64,000 nt of DNA from Bacteroides caccae (GTDB lineage Bacteria; Bacteroidota; Bacteroidia; Bacteroidales; Bacteroidaceae), in NCBI RefSeq assembly GCF_002222615.2, contig NZ_CP022412.2, positions 62,001 to 126,000 of the forward strand, given 5' to 3'. Shown in pieces: positions 8,041 to 18,755 of the stretch; the stretch's first letter is position 1; each line of letters begins with the position of its first letter. Under the pieces are notes generated by a model. It was given only the letters and a program-made list of their open reading frames with translations. It ran no database searches and was not told the origin of the DNA. A program made the translations under genes and the position numbers.

Positions 8041-9369
8041 ATGATAAATATAAAATTGTACTCCGAAAACAGACGCATATTACAGATTGCCATACCGTCC
8101 ATTATATCGAATATCACCGTCCCTTTACTGGGATTGATTGACGTAACTATCGTCGGTCACCTCGGTTCTCCGGCCTATATCGGAGCCATTGCCGTAGGAG
8201 GAATGTTATTCAACATCATCTACTGGATTTTCGGTTTCCTCCGTATGGGGACGAGCGGCATGACCTCGCAGGCTTACGGGCAACATGACTTGAATGAAAT
8301 CACCCGGTTATTACTCCGCTCCGTCGGCGTCGGTCTATCCATTGCAATCTGTCTGTTAATACTCCAGTATCCTATCCTAAAACTTGCATTTACTTTTATA
8401 CAGACGACTCCGGAAGTTGAACAACTGGCAACCACCTATTTCTATATCTGTATCTGGGGAGCACCTGCCATGTTAGGGTTGTATGGATTTGCAGGCTGGT
8501 TTATCGGAATGCAAAATTCACGTTTCCCGATGTATATCGCCATTACGCAAAATATCGTCAATATCACAGCCAGCTTATGCCTTGTCTATCTGCTGGACAT
8601 GAAAGTGGCAGGAGTAGCTACCGGAACCCTTATCGCCCAATATGCAGGGTTCATAATGGCAATATTACTATATATCCGTTATTACAGCAAACTCCGCAAA
8701 CGAATTGCCTGGCGGGAGATATGGCAGAAACAAGCTATGTACCGCTTCTTTCAGGTCAACCGGGATATATTCTTCCGTACACTTTGCTTGGTTATCGTCA
8801 CTATGTTTTTCACTTCAGCCGGAGCCGCACAAGGCGAGATCGTATTAGCCGTAAACACATTGCTCATGCAATTATTCACTCTCTTTTCTTATATCATGGA
8901 CGGTTTTGCTTATGCCGGTGAAGCGTTAGCAGGACGTTATATAGGCGCAAGAAACCAACCGGCTCTCCGTAACACAGTCAATCACCTGTTCTATTGGGGC
9001 GTCGGTCTTTCTGCAGCATTCACCCTTTTGTATGCAATAGGCGGAAAAGGCTTTCTCGAATTACTGACTAATGACACTTCAGTAATAAACGCTTCCGACA
9101 CCTACTTCTATTGGGCACTCGCCATTCCGTTGGCCGGTTTTTCCGCTTTTCTGTGGGACGGAGTTTTTATCGGTGCCACTGCCACCCGTTCCATGCTTTA
9201 TTCAATGCTGATTGCTTCTGCCAGCTTTTTCCTCGTCTACTATGCTTTCCATGACTTTTTAGGCAATCATGCTTTGTGGCTCGCTTTCCTCATTTATCTT
9301 TCATTGAGAGGAATTGTACAAACCTTTATCGGAAGGCAAATCGTGAGAAAAGTAATCGTACCGCAATGA
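8041..9369 (+). CDS. MATE family efflux transporter
   Basis: A 442-residue inner-membrane antiporter with about 12 hydrophobic segments arranged as two halves of six. The N-terminal IAIPSIISNITVPLLGLIDVTIVGHLG is the standard opening of MATE proteins and carries the conserved Asp of helix 1. The second half shows the matching FAYAGEALAGRYIGA block. Such pumps export cationic drugs or metabolites using Na+ or H+; the substrate is not evident. It stands alone between divergent TPR and downstream pyrH, which has its own promoter. Confidence 0.9.
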   Translation: MINIKLYSENRRILQIAIPSIISNITVPLLGLIDVTIVGHLGSPAYIGAIAVGGMLFNIIYWIFGFLRMGTSGMTSQAYGQHDLNEITRLLLRSVGVGLSIAICLLILQYPILKLAFTFIQTTPEVEQLATTYFYICIWGAPAMLGLYGFAGWFIGMQNSRFPMYIAITQNIVNITASLCLVYLLDMKVAGVATGTLIAQYAGFIMAILLYIRYYSKLRKRIAWREIWQKQAMYRFFQVNRDIFFRTLCLVIVTMFFTSAGAAQGEIVLAVNTLLMQLFTLFSYIMDGFAYAGEALAGRYIGARNQPALRNTVNHLFYWGVGLSAAFTLLYAIGGKGFLELLTNDTSVINASDTYFYWALAIPLAGFSAFLWDGVFIGATATRSMLYSMLIASASFFLVYYAFHDFLGNHALWLAFLIYLSLRGIVQTFIGRQIVRKVIVPQ

Positions 9370-9390
9370 GGCTATCCAATAAATTATCTC

Positions 9391-9398
9391 TATATTTG
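9391..9398 (+). promoter_or_regulatory. -7 box for pyrH
   Basis: TATATTTG fits TAnnTTTG and lies 25 bases before the pyrH ATG, immediately after the MATE stop codon. No convincing TTG is seen at the standard distance. Confidence 0.5.
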
Positions 9399-9423
9399 CG
9401 GCAAATAATAAAATAAAAAAGGT

Positions 9424-10134
9424 ATGGCAAAGTATAAAAGAGTCTTGCTGAAATTAAGCGGAGAAAGCCTTATGGGCGAAAAGCAATATGGCATTGATGA
9501 AAAAAGACTGGCAGAATATGCTGCACAAATCAAAGAAATTCATGAACAAGGCGTACAGATCGGCATCGTGATTGGCGGAGGAAACATTTTCCGTGGTTTG
9601 AGTGGAGCCAATAAAGGATTCGACCGTGTGAAAGGCGACCAAATGGGGATGCTGGCAACTGTTATCAATAGTCTGGCATTGAGTTCGGCCTTGGTAGCTG
9701 CCGGGGTGAAAGCCCGTGTGCTTACAGCAGTCCGCATGGAACCGATCGGCGAATTTTATAGTAAGTGGAAAGCGATCGAACACATGGAAAACGGTGAAAT
9801 CGTCATCATGTCTGCAGGAACGGGAAATCCTTTCTTTACTACCGATACAGGATCTTCATTGAGAGGAATCGAAATCGAGGCAGACGTGATGCTGAAAGGG
9901 ACTCGTGTGGACGGCATTTATACAGCCGACCCGGAGAAAGACCCTACGGCAATCAAGTTCCACGACATCACTTACGATGAAGTGCTGAAACGTGGCCTGA
10001 AAGTAATGGATCTGACGGCTACTTGTATGTGCAAAGAAAACAACCTGCCCATTGTCGTTTTCGACATGGATACGGTAGGCAATCTGAAAAAAGTAATCAG
10101 CGGAGAAGAAATAGGTACAATTGTACACAACTAA
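9424..10134 (+). CDS. pyrH: UMP kinase
   Basis: It phosphorylates UMP to UDP in pyrimidine synthesis. The amino-acid-kinase fold is clear: [14 protein letters not shown] at the N terminus binds phosphate, [12 protein letters not shown] forms the glycine-rich loop, and [19 protein letters not shown] is the UMP site typical of bacterial PyrH. The length of 236 residues is normal. In many bacteria pyrH is next to frr and tsf; here frr lies 1.4 kb downstream with an EamA transporter in between, a loosened version of that arrangement. Confidence 0.97.
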   Translation: MAKYKRVLLKLSGESLMGEKQYGIDEKRLAEYAAQIKEIHEQGVQIGIVIGGGNIFRGLSGANKGFDRVKGDQMGMLATVINSLALSSALVAAGVKARVLTAVRMEPIGEFYSKWKAIEHMENGEIVIMSAGTGNPFFTTDTGSSLRGIEIEADVMLKGTRVDGIYTADPEKDPTAIKFHDITYDEVLKRGLKVMDLTATCMCKENNLPIVVFDMDTVGNLKKVISGEEIGTIVHN

Positions 10135-10182
10135 TTATAAAAAGAGGACGTTCCCGGTAAATAAGGGAATTAGGATTTATTA

Positions 10183-10234
10183 TAGCGATGAGCGATAGAC
10201 AGAGCATATATACTCTCCTATCGCATTATCGCTA
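10183..10234 (+). terminator. Hairpin after pyrH
   Basis: The arms at 10183-10198 and 10218-10234 (TAGCGATGAGCGATAG against CTATCGCATTATCGCTA) pair with one bulge. A weak T-rich stretch follows. It is the likely end of the pyrH transcript. The rest of 10135-10584 holds the EamA promoter at its right end and nothing else I can support; a 67-codon minus-strand frame (10180-10383) has no recognisable features. Confidence 0.5.
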
Positions 10235-10528
10235 TTAATTTCTATAAATTTCTTCAACAAATCCGAGAAGCCGGATTTTACCTGCCCCCTGTTTATCTGT
10301 ACAAGACGAGAAACTCCCAAGCATTGGATAGGATACAATGAAAAAGGCGATTTGGTTCTAAGGGTACAATTTCTTCCGTGCATATAGTTTCCCTATTTGC
10401 CTAAGAATTATTCTTCCGGCTACACTTATTTAATCTTCCGATCGCATAAACAGGATTAGTTTTATGCAGCCAAAATAATAGTTTTTAGCACACGAAAGAT
10501 TAAATTATACTATCAACAGGCTAAACAC

Positions 10529-10559
10529 TTGTTTATCATCAGTGAACTGTGTACTTTTG
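10529..10559 (+). promoter_or_regulatory. Promoter for the EamA transporter
   Basis: TTG at 10529-10531 is followed after 20 bases by TACTTTTG at 10552-10559, a near-ideal Bacteroides promoter 25 bases before the start codon. Confidence 0.7.
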
Positions 10560-10584
10560 CACGCCATTTTAAAGACTTAAAGCA

Positions 10585-11496
10585 ATGAACAGCAAAACCA
10601 AAGGTTTTATTTATGGAGCGATTGCCGCCGCAAGTTACGGTATGAATCCTCTTTTTACACTCCCGCTCTATGCAGCCGGCATGAGCGTCGATACTGTTTT
10701 ATTTTATCGTTACTTTTTTGCTGTCATCGTACTAGGGATACTGATGAAGATGCAGCATCAATCTTTCGCCCTTCGTAAAGCGGATATTCTTCCGCTGGTT
10801 ATTATGGGATTGTTGTTTTCGTTTTCTTCCTTACTACTGTTCATGAGCTACAACTATATGGATGCAGGAATCGCGTCAACGATCCTGTTCGTTTATCCGG
10901 TAATGGTAGCGGTCATTATGGGAGCGTTCTTTAAAGAGAAGATTTCAGCAATCACCGTCTTTTCCATTCTACTGGCTCTCGCCGGCATTGCCCTGCTTTA
11001 TCAGGGAGACGGAGGCAAACCGTTGTCTACCATTGGAATCATCTTTGTCCTGCTATCATCGCTATCTTATGCCATATATATAGTAGGTGTCAACCGCTCG
11101 ACACTGAAAAACCTATCGACAACAAAACTCACTTTTTACGCTATTTTGTTCGGTCTGTCGGTCTACATCGTCCGTCTGAACTTCCTGACGGATTTGCAAG
11201 TGATACCTACCGCGTGGCTCTGGGGAGATGTATTGGCACTGGCTATCCTGCCTACTGCCGTATCACTGGTTTGCACAGCATTGGCTATCCATTACATAGG
11301 TTCCACTCCGACCGCCATACTGGGGGCTCTGGAACCTGTGACCGCTTTATTTTTCGGTGTCCTTCTGTTTCACGAAAAGCTGACACCCCGCTTAATGGTC
11401 GGTATTCTGATGATTATTACAGCAGTTACCCTAATCATCATCGGTAAGTCACTCATAAAAAAGATGAGTATGCTGTTGCAGGTGAACAAAAAATAA
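10585..11496 (+). CDS. EamA/DMT family transporter
   Basis: A 303-residue membrane protein with ten hydrophobic segments, organised as two EamA repeats of five (about 5-140 and 150-290). Conserved features include the Pro-rich second helix region and the closing GALEPVTALFFGVLLFHEKLT, typical of the drug/metabolite transporter superfamily (RhaT/YdcZ-like exporters of amino acids or metabolites). The substrate is unknown. It has its own promoter and is followed 51 bases later by frr. Confidence 0.88.
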   Translation: MNSKTKGFIYGAIAAASYGMNPLFTLPLYAAGMSVDTVLFYRYFFAVIVLGILMKMQHQSFALRKADILPLVIMGLLFSFSSLLLFMSYNYMDAGIASTILFVYPVMVAVIMGAFFKEKISAITVFSILLALAGIALLYQGDGGKPLSTIGIIFVLLSSLSYAIYIVGVNRSTLKNLSTTKLTFYAILFGLSVYIVRLNFLTDLQVIPTAWLWGDVLALAILPTAVSLVCTALAIHYIGSTPTAILGALEPVTALFFGVLLFHEKLTPRLMVGILMIITAVTLIIIGKSLIKKMSMLLQVNKK

Positions 11497-11547
11497 TATA
11501 CTTTTGCTACTTAATCAATCGAATAGCAACTTTAATTATCAAAAAAT

Positions 11548-12108
11548 ATGGTAGACGTAAAGACTTGCCTTGACAATGCACAAGAGAAAATGGATATGGC
11601 CATTATGTATCTGGAAGAAGCGCTGGCACATATCCGCGCCGGAAAAGCGAGTACCCGACTGTTGGACGGTATCCGCGTAGATTCTTACGGAAGCATGGTT
11701 CCTATCAGCAATGTAGCAGCCGTAACGACTCCTGATGCACGCAGCATCACTATCAAGCCGTGGGACAAAAGTATGTTCCGTGTAATCGAAAAAGCCATTA
11801 TCGACTCTGATCTCGGCATCATGCCCGAAAACAATGGTGAAATAATCCGTATCGGTATTCCCCCATTGACCGAAGAACGTCGTAAACAACTGGCCAAACA
11901 GTGTAAAGGAGAAGGTGAAACTGCCAAAGTGAGCGTACGCAACGCCCGCCGTGACGGTATCGACGCACTGAAAAAAGCTGTAAAAGACGGATTGGCAGAA
12001 GATGAACAGAAGAATGCGGAAGCCAAACTGCAAAAAATCCACGATAAGTATATCAAGCAAATAGATGATATGCTGGCTGAAAAGGATAAAGAAATCATGA
12101 CCGTTTAA
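11548..12108 (+). CDS. frr: Ribosome recycling factor
   Basis: It splits the post-termination ribosome together with EF-G. The 186-residue length and sequence are standard: [10 protein letters not shown] and [12 protein letters not shown] near the N terminus, [15 protein letters not shown], and [20 protein letters not shown] in the middle, followed by the VRNARRDG helix of the three-helix bundle. It lies 14 bases upstream of rsgA, another ribosome-associated factor, so the two are probably co-transcribed. Confidence 0.97.
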   Translation: MVDVKTCLDNAQEKMDMAIMYLEEALAHIRAGKASTRLLDGIRVDSYGSMVPISNVAAVTTPDARSITIKPWDKSMFRVIEKAIIDSDLGIMPENNGEIIRIGIPPLTEERRKQLAKQCKGEGETAKVSVRNARRDGIDALKKAVKDGLAEDEQKNAEAKLQKIHDKYIKQIDDMLAEKDKEIMTV

Positions 12109-12122
12109 AAAACAAAAAGCAA

Positions 12123-13055
12123 GTGCACGGATTAGTAATCAAAAACACAGGCAGTTGGTACCAGGTGAAAACCGACGACGGACAATTTATTGAATGTAAG
12201 ATCAAAGGTAATTTCCGGTTAAAAGGGATTCGCAGTACCAATCCGATAGCCGTGGGCGACCGTGTTCAGATTATAACCAATCAAGAGGGCACTGCTTTTA
12301 TCAACGAAATAGAAGATAGGAAGAACTACATCATCCGTCGTTCTTCCAATCTTTCTAAACAATCGCATATACTTGCCGCCAACCTCGACCAATGTATGTT
12401 GGTGGTAACTGTCAACTATCCCGAGACTTCCACCATTTTTATCGACCGTTTTCTTGCGTCCGCAGAAGCCTATCGGGTTCCCGTCAAATTAGTATTTAAT
12501 AAGGTAGACGTTTACAACGAAGAAGAATTGCATTATCTGGACGCACTTATTAACCTGTATACGCATATCGGCTACCCTTGTTTCAAGGTTTCCGCAAAGA
12601 ACGGTGACGGAATAGACGAAATCAAAAAGGCGCTCGAAGGTAAGATTACTCTTTTCTCCGGACATTCGGGTGTAGGGAAATCGACTCTTATCAATGCTAT
12701 ACTGCCGGGAATTGAAACAAAAACCGGCGAAATCTCCACTTATCACAATAAGGGAATGCATACCACCACTTTCTCCGAAATGTTCCCGGTAGACGGAGAC
12801 GGATATATTATTGATACTCCGGGCATCAAAGGTTTCGGAACATTCGATATGGAGGAAGAAGAAATTGGTCATTATTTTCCTGAAATATTCAAAGTTTCCG
12901 CCGAGTGCAAATATGGCAACTGCACGCATCGTCACGAACCGGGATGTGCTGTGCGCAAAGCGGTAGAGGAGCATTTAATCAGCGAATCTCGCTATGCTTC
13001 TTATCTGAATATGCTGGAGGATAAAGAAGAAGGAAAGTACCGGGCTGCTTACTAG
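12123..13055 (+). CDS. rsgA: Ribosome small subunit-dependent GTPase A
   Basis: A late 30S assembly GTPase. It shows the circularly permuted motif order that defines this family: NKVD (G4) comes before GHSGVGKST (G1) and DTPGIKGF (G3). An N-terminal OB-fold begins the protein and a C-terminal zinc knuckle [14 protein letters not shown] ends it. The start is GTG at 12123, because no ATG is available before the OB-fold begins. It is 310 residues long and sits 14 bases after frr. Confidence 0.96.
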   Translation: MHGLVIKNTGSWYQVKTDDGQFIECKIKGNFRLKGIRSTNPIAVGDRVQIITNQEGTAFINEIEDRKNYIIRRSSNLSKQSHILAANLDQCMLVVTVNYPETSTIFIDRFLASAEAYRVPVKLVFNKVDVYNEEELHYLDALINLYTHIGYPCFKVSAKNGDGIDEIKKALEGKITLFSGHSGVGKSTLINAILPGIETKTGEISTYHNKGMHTTTFSEMFPVDGDGYIIDTPGIKGFGTFDMEEEEIGHYFPEIFKVSAECKYGNCTHRHEPGCAVRKAVEEHLISESRYASYLNMLEDKEEGKYRAAY

Positions 13056-13179
13056 CACTCTTTTTTTCTTTCGATTGATTAACTCTTTTTTACCATTTCT
13101 CTCATTAAACCTTTCCTTTCAGAGAGTGTCTAAGTTTGTGAAGATATTATATAACATGCTATACATACGATACTAAACC

Positions 13180-14265
13180 ATGAATAAGAAAACTAAATGG
13201 GGCATCATTATCCTCGTTGGTGCCGGAATTATCGGAGGAGGAATCTACTCACAATTACCAAAGAAAAACGACGAACTGGTAGCCGCCGACAAAGTAATGG
13301 GTGGTAATCAAAAAAAAGGAAAACAAATCTTAAACGTAAATGCCAAAGTCATAAAACCACAATTATTGACGGATGAATTTACGACTACCGGTGTACTTCT
13401 ACCAGATGAAGAAGTAGATTTGTCTTTCGAAACTTCCGGAAAAATAGTCGAAATCAACTTTGAAGAAGGTACGTCTGTCAAGAAAGGCCAGTTACTAGCC
13501 AAGGTAAACGACCGACAGTTACAGGCACAACTACAACGACTGGTTTCACAACTGAAACTGGCAGAAGACCGTGTTTTCCGTCAGGACGCCCTGCTGAAAC
13601 GGGATGCAGTCAGCAAGGAAGCCTACGAACAAGTTAAGACAGATTTAGCAACGCTGAATGCCGATATTGAAATAGTGAAAGCGAATATCGAATTGACCGA
13701 GCTCCGTGCCCCGTTTGACGGGATTATCGGACTCCGACAGGTCAGTGTCGGCACGTACGCCTCTCCGACCACTGTCGTTGCGAAGTTGACTAAAATCGCC
13801 CCGCTGAAAGTAGAGTTCTCCGTACCGGAACGTTATGCCAAGCAGATTAAAAAAGGAACCAACCTGAATTTCAGCGTTGAAGGTAAACTAGATGCCTTCG
13901 GCGCACAAGTATATGCAGTAGAATCGGCAATCGACCCGAATCTGCACCAATTCACAGCCCGCGCACTTTATCCGAATGTAAACCACATCCTGCTGCCGGG
14001 ACGCTATACCAGTGTTTTATTGAAAAAGGAAGAGATTCCCGATGCAATCGCTATCCCTACGGAAGCTATTGTGCCGGAAATGGGGAAAGATAAAGTCTAC
14101 CTGTATAAATCGGGGAAAGCCGAACCGGTGGATATTATTACCGGTATCCGTACAGCATCCGAAGTGCAAGTGATAAGAGGACTACACATGGGAGATACAA
14201 TCATTACTTCAGGAACACTGCAGCTCCGCACCGGACTGGCTGTGAAACTTGATAACATTGATTAA
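13180..14265 (+). CDS. RND efflux periplasmic adaptor (MFP)
   Basis: This 361-residue membrane-fusion protein would link the inner-membrane pump to the outer-membrane channel. An N-terminal anchor (WGIIILVGAGIIGGGIY) is followed by a half lipoyl domain (FETSGKIVEINFEEGTSVKKGQ), a coiled-coil hairpin around residues 115-160, the second half lipoyl motif (ELRAPFDGIIG) and a beta-barrel domain. It is the first gene of a three-gene efflux operon; the pump starts 12 bases after it. The substrate range cannot be read from sequence. Confidence 0.92.
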   Translation: MNKKTKWGIIILVGAGIIGGGIYSQLPKKNDELVAADKVMGGNQKKGKQILNVNAKVIKPQLLTDEFTTTGVLLPDEEVDLSFETSGKIVEINFEEGTSVKKGQLLAKVNDRQLQAQLQRLVSQLKLAEDRVFRQDALLKRDAVSKEAYEQVKTDLATLNADIEIVKANIELTELRAPFDGIIGLRQVSVGTYASPTTVVAKLTKIAPLKVEFSVPERYAKQIKKGTNLNFSVEGKLDAFGAQVYAVESAIDPNLHQFTARALYPNVNHILLPGRYTSVLLKKEEIPDAIAIPTEAIVPEMGKDKVYLYKSGKAEPVDIITGIRTASEVQVIRGLHMGDTIITSGTLQLRTGLAVKLDNID

Positions 14266-14277
14266 TACCAGCGCCTT

Positions 14278-17200
14278 ATGAATATATCCGAATTAAGTAT
14301 ACGCCGCCCGGTATTAGCCACTGTATTGACAATCATTATTCTCCTGTTCGGATTTATCGGATACAATTATCTGGGTGTCCGCGAATATCCGTCAGTAGAT
14401 AATCCGATTATCTCTGTTAGTTGCTCATATCCGGGAGCTAATGCCGATGTTATCGAAAATCAGATAACCGAACCATTGGAACAGAATATCAATGGTATCC
14501 CCGGTATCCGTTCTTTATCCAGTGTCAGCCAGCAAGGACAAAGTCGTATTACCGTAGAGTTTGAATTGTCTGTCGACCTGGAAACCGCCGCAAACGACGT
14601 TCGTGATAAAGTTTCACGTGCACAACGTTATTTACCTCGCGACTGTGACCCTCCTACCGTATCAAAAGCGGATGCGGACGCCATGCCTATCTTAATGGTT
14701 GCTCTTCAAAGTGACAAACGTTCGCTGCTGGAGTTGAGTGAAATCGCAGATTTGACAGTCAAAGAACAGTTGCAAACAATTTCCGATGTAAGTAGTGTGT
14801 CTATCTGGGGAGAGAAACGTTACTCCATGCGTCTCTGGCTCGACCCTGTGAAAATGGCAGGTTACGGAATTACTCCTATCGATGTAAAAAATGCAGTTGA
14901 CAATGAAAACGTAGAACTTCCTTCCGGTAGTATCGAAGGAAATACTACCGAGTTGACGATCCGTACATTAGGACTGATGCACACGGCAGATGAATTCAAT
15001 GACTTGATTATCAAGGAGGAGAACAACCGAATTGTACGTTTCAGTGACATCGGACGTGCCGAGTTGGGGCCAGCCGACATCAAGAGCTACATGAAGATGA
15101 ACGGCGTACCCATGGTCGGCGTGGTAGTAATTCCACAGCCGGGTGCAAACCATATTGAAATCGCCGACGCTGTATACCAGCGTATGGAACAAATGAAAAA
15201 AGACTTGCCGGAAGACGTGCACTATAATTATGGGTTTGATAACACCAAATTTATTCGTGCGTCTATCAATGAGGTTAAGTCTACTGTATATGAGGCTTTT
15301 GTACTCGTTATCATCATCATCTTCCTTTTCCTGCGCGACTGGCGTGTGACACTGGTACCATGTATCGTGATTCCCGTTTCCCTTATCGGAGCATTCTTCG
15401 TTATGTATCTGGCGGGATTCTCTATTAATGTACTTTCCATGCTTGCCATTGTGTTGTCCGTGGGACTGGTGGTGGACGATGCGATTGTTATGACGGAGAA
15501 TATCTACATCCGCATTGAAAAGGGAATGAGCCCGAAAGAGGCAGGGATCGAAGGAGCGAAAGAGATTTTCTTTGCTGTTATTTCAACGACGATCACACTG
15601 GTTGCCGTATTCTTCCCGATTGTCTTCATGGACGGTATGACGGGGCGGTTATTCCGAGAGTTCAGTATCGTAATTTCGGGTTCGGTTATCATTTCTTCGT
15701 TCGCGGCACTGACTTTCACTCCGATGTTGGCAACCAAACTACTTATCAAACGGGAAAAGCAAAGCTGGTTCTATGCAAAGACCGAACCGTTCTTTGAAGG
15801 CATGAACCGGCTATACAGCCGTTCGCTAGCTGCTTTCTTGAACAAACGTTGGATTGCCCTTCCTTTCACTTTTATTACTATTTGCCTGATTGGAGTTCTG
15901 TGGAATGCTATTCCTGCGGAAATGGCTCCTCTTGAAGACCGTTCTCAAATCAGTATCAACACACGAGGTGCAGAGGGTGTCACTTACGAATATATTCGGG
16001 ATTATACGGAAGATATCAACCAGCTTGTCGATTCCATTCTTCCTGACGCAGAATCTGTTACCGCCCGTGTATCCAGTGGTAGCGGAAACGTGCGTATCAC
16101 GCTGAAAGACATGAAAGATCGTAACTACACGCAAATGGAAGTTGCCGAAAAGATTTCGAAAGAAATACGGAGCAAGACAATGGCACGTTCGTTTGTGCAA
16201 CAGCAGTCTTCTTTCGGAGGACGTCGTGGAAGTATGCCTGTCCAGTATGTGCTTCAAGCTACTAATCTGGAGAAGCTGGAAGAAGTACTGCCCAAGTTTA
16301 TGGCTAAAGTATATGAGAATCCGGTCTTTCAGATGGCAGACGTAGACTTGAAGTTCAGTAAGCCGGAAGCCCGTATTCAGATTAACCGTGACAAGTCCAG
16401 TATCATGGGAGTTAGTACCAAGAATATTGCTCAAACATTGCAATATGGATTGAGTGGCCAGCGTATGGGATATTTCTATATGAACGGAAAGCAATACGAG
16501 ATTCTCGGCGAGATCAATCGTCAGCAGAGGAATAAGCCGGCCGATTTGAAAGCCATTTATGTTCGCAGCAGCAATGGGGATATGATTCAGTTGGACAACT
16601 TGATTGAGTTGGAAAGTGGTATCGCTCCTCCAAAGTTATACCGGTATAACCGATTTGTATCAGCTACTATTTCCGCAGGATTGGCAGACGGAAAAACGAT
16701 CGGACAAGGACTAGACGAAATGGATAAGATTGCCAAGGAAACATTGGACGACACGTTCCGAACAGCTTTGGCGGGTGACTCCAAAGAATATCGTGAGAGT
16801 TCTTCCAGTCTGATGTTTGCCTTTGTCTTGGCTATTCTTCTGATTTACCTGATTCTGGCTGCGCAATTCGAGAGTTTTAAAGATCCATTGATTATCATGT
16901 TGACAGTACCGTTGGCTATTGCCGGAGCATTGGTATTCATGTATTTCGGAGATATAACAATGAATATTTTCAGTCAGATTGGTATTATTATGCTGATTGG
17001 TCTAGTGGCAAAGAACGGTATCCTGATTGTAGAATTTGCCAATCAGAAACAGGAGGCCGGAGAGGATAAAATGAGTGCTATCAAAGATGCCGCCCTGCAA
17101 CGTCTCCGCCCGATTCTTATGACAAGCGCTTCTACGGTTCTGGGACTTATCCCGTTGGCATTCGCCACCGGAGAAGGCTGTAATCAGCGTATTGCCATGG

Positions 17201-17310
17201 GTACGGCAGTAGTAGGTGGTATGGTCGTTTCTACCCTACTTACCATGTATATCGTACCGGCTATTTACAGTTATATCTCGACCAATCGAATCAAAAAACT
17301 AACCGAATGA
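14278..17310 (+). CDS. RND efflux pump permease (AcrB/MexF-like)
   Basis: A 1010-residue proton-driven trimeric pump in the inner membrane. The N terminus (ISELSIRRPVLATVLTIII) is typical, and GLVVDDAIVMTENIY near residue 400 carries the paired aspartates of helix 4 used for proton relay. Two sets of six membrane helices flank large periplasmic loops. It belongs to the hydrophobe/amphiphile efflux group. The downstream TolC-type gene overlaps its stop codon by 4 bases, so adaptor, pump and channel form one transcription unit. Confidence 0.95.
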   Translation: MNISELSIRRPVLATVLTIIILLFGFIGYNYLGVREYPSVDNPIISVSCSYPGANADVIENQITEPLEQNINGIPGIRSLSSVSQQGQSRITVEFELSVDLETAANDVRDKVSRAQRYLPRDCDPPTVSKADADAMPILMVALQSDKRSLLELSEIADLTVKEQLQTISDVSSVSIWGEKRYSMRLWLDPVKMAGYGITPIDVKNAVDNENVELPSGSIEGNTTELTIRTLGLMHTADEFNDLIIKEENNRIVRFSDIGRAELGPADIKSYMKMNGVPMVGVVVIPQPGANHIEIADAVYQRMEQMKKDLPEDVHYNYGFDNTKFIRASINEVKSTVYEAFVLVIIIIFLFLRDWRVTLVPCIVIPVSLIGAFFVMYLAGFSINVLSMLAIVLSVGLVVDDAIVMTENIYIRIEKGMSPKEAGIEGAKEIFFAVISTTITLVAVFFPIVFMDGMTGRLFREFSIVISGSVIISSFAALTFTPMLATKLLIKREKQSWFYAKTEPFFEGMNRLYSRSLAAFLNKRWIALPFTFITICLIGVLWNAIPAEMAPLEDRSQISINTRGAEGVTYEYIRDYTEDINQLVDSILPDAESVTARVSSGSGNVRITLKDMKDRNYTQMEVAEKISKEIRSKTMARSFVQQQSSFGGRRGSMPVQYVLQATNLEKLEEVLPKFMAKVYENPVFQMADVDLKFSKPEARIQINRDKSSIMGVSTKNIAQTLQYGLSGQRMGYFYMNGKQYEILGEINRQQRNKPADLKAIYVRSSNGDMIQLDNLIELESGIAPPKLYRYNRFVSATISAGLADGKTIGQGLDEMDKIAKETLDDTFRTALAGDSKEYRESSSSLMFAFVLAILLIYLILAAQFESFKDPLIIMLTVPLAIAGALVFMYFGDITMNIFSQIGIIMLIGLVAKNGILIVEFANQKQEAGEDKMSAIKDAALQRLRPILMTSASTVLGLIPLAFATGEGCNQRIAMGTAVVGGMVVSTLLTMYIVPAIYSYISTNRIKKLTE

Positions 17311-17327
17311 AACAGAAAGGAATTTGC

Positions 17328-18653
17328 ATGAAACGTATCATATATATAGTTACCGCATGTGCCTTCTTGTCAGTTTCTACTGCGAAGGCGCAACAAGTCC
17401 TCACACTGAAAGAGTGTTTGGAGGAAGGACTGCAAAACAATTACTCGTTGCGCATCGTCCATAACGAGGAACAAATCAGCAAGAACAATGCAACGTTAGG
17501 GAATGCAGGATACTTCCCTACATTGGATTTCTCTGCCGGATATACCGGAAACCTGGATAATATTGAAAGTAAGGCCCGTGCCACCGGAGAGATTACAAAA
17601 AACAATGGGGTCTATGACCAGACCGTCAACGTCGGGCTTAACCTCAACTGGACTATTTTCGACGGATTCAATATCAGTACAACGTACAAACAGTTGAAGG
17701 AATTGGAACGTCAGGGAGAAACTAACACCCGTATCGCCATTGAGGATTTCATTGCGGACCTGACCTCGGAATATTATAACTTTATCCAACAGAAGATCCG
17801 TCTGAAAAACTTTCATTATGCAATGTCGCTCTCCAAAGAACGCCTGCGTATAGCAGAAGCGAGTCATCTTGTCGGAAAGTTCTCAGGATTGGATTATCAA
17901 CAGGCGAAAGTAGACTTCAATGCAGACAGTGCTCAATATATCAAACAACAGGAATTGCTGCACTCATCGCGTATCCAGTTAAATGAGCTAATGGCTAACA
18001 AGAATGTTAATCAGGCTATTATAATCAAAGACTCCACGATCGACGTACATGGGGATTTGAAATTTGAGGAGTTATGGAATGGCACACTGGCAACGAACGC
18101 TTCTTTACTGAAAGCAGATCAGAATACGGTACTTGCGCAATTGGATTATAAAAAGGTAAATTCACGTAACTATCCGTACCTTAAACTGAATACGGGATAT
18201 GGATATACCTTTAATAAGTACGATATTAATGCAACCAGCCGGAGGGGAAACTTGGGCTTCAATGCCGGAGTAACTGTCGGATTTAATATATTCGACGGCA
18301 ACCGCCGCCGTGAAAAGCGGAATGCAACCCTTGCCTTCAAGAACCGCCGTCTGGAACGTCAGGAATTGGAGCTTGCCCTTCGCTCCGACCTTAGTAATTT
18401 ATGGCAGGCTTATCGCAACAACCTTCAATTACTGAATCTGGAACGTCAGAACCTCGTAACTGCCAAAGATAATCACGATATTGCCATGGATCGTTATATA
18501 CAGGGAGACCTTTCCGGTTTTGAGGTACGTGAAGCACAAAAGAGTTTGCTGGATGCAGAAGAACGCATCCTCTCCGCAGAATATAACACCAAACTTTGCG
18601 AGATCTCTTTGCTGCAAATCAGCGGAAAGATTACAAAATACCTGGAAGAATAG
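17328..18653 (+). CDS. TolC family outer-membrane efflux channel
   Basis: This is the exit duct of the tripartite pump encoded by the two genes before it. It has a signal peptide (MKRIIYIVTACAFLSVSTAKA, then QQ) and two TolC-like repeats with long helices, starting with LTLKECLEEGLQNNYSLRI and RRRLERQELELALRSDLSNLW in the second half. I prefer the ATG at 17328, which has AAAGGA before it and leads straight into the signal peptide. An upstream ATG at 17307 overlaps the pump stop codon and adds seven residues. The length of about 441 residues is normal. Confidence 0.92.
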   Translation: MKRIIYIVTACAFLSVSTAKAQQVLTLKECLEEGLQNNYSLRIVHNEEQISKNNATLGNAGYFPTLDFSAGYTGNLDNIESKARATGEITKNNGVYDQTVNVGLNLNWTIFDGFNISTTYKQLKELERQGETNTRIAIEDFIADLTSEYYNFIQQKIRLKNFHYAMSLSKERLRIAEASHLVGKFSGLDYQQAKVDFNADSAQYIKQQELLHSSRIQLNELMANKNVNQAIIIKDSTIDVHGDLKFEELWNGTLATNASLLKADQNTVLAQLDYKKVNSRNYPYLKLNTGYGYTFNKYDINATSRRGNLGFNAGVTVGFNIFDGNRRREKRNATLAFKNRRLERQELELALRSDLSNLWQAYRNNLQLLNLERQNLVTAKDNHDIAMDRYIQGDLSGFEVREAQKSLLDAEERILSAEYNTKLCEISLLQISGKITKYLEE

Positions 18654-18670
18654 AAAAACTACGTGAATAA

Positions 18671-18736
18671 TAAACGATGAACGGTGAACACAACTGGCAG
18701 CATATTGCGCAGTTTGTTCACCGTTTATCGCGTTTA
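18671..18736. terminator. Inverted repeat between convergent tolC and acyltransferase genes
   Basis: ACGGTGAACACAACTG (18681-18696) pairs with CAGTTTGTTCACCGT (18710-18724) with one bulge, and outer TAAACG/CGTTTA segments extend the stem. There is no long T-run, so terminator function is a guess from its position between two gene ends. Confidence 0.45.
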
Positions 18737-18755
18737 TAGTATATCGTTTTACAGA

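Noticed and set aside
10180..10383. A 67-codon minus-strand frame after pyrH
   Set aside because: It overlaps the probable pyrH terminator hairpin, has no recognisable domain and no clear promoter or ribosome site. I treat the region as non-coding.
15826..16494. A 222-codon minus-strand frame inside the RND pump gene
   Set aside because: It is a shadow of the strong coding bias of the pump; low-complexity His/Phe-rich composition and no start signal.
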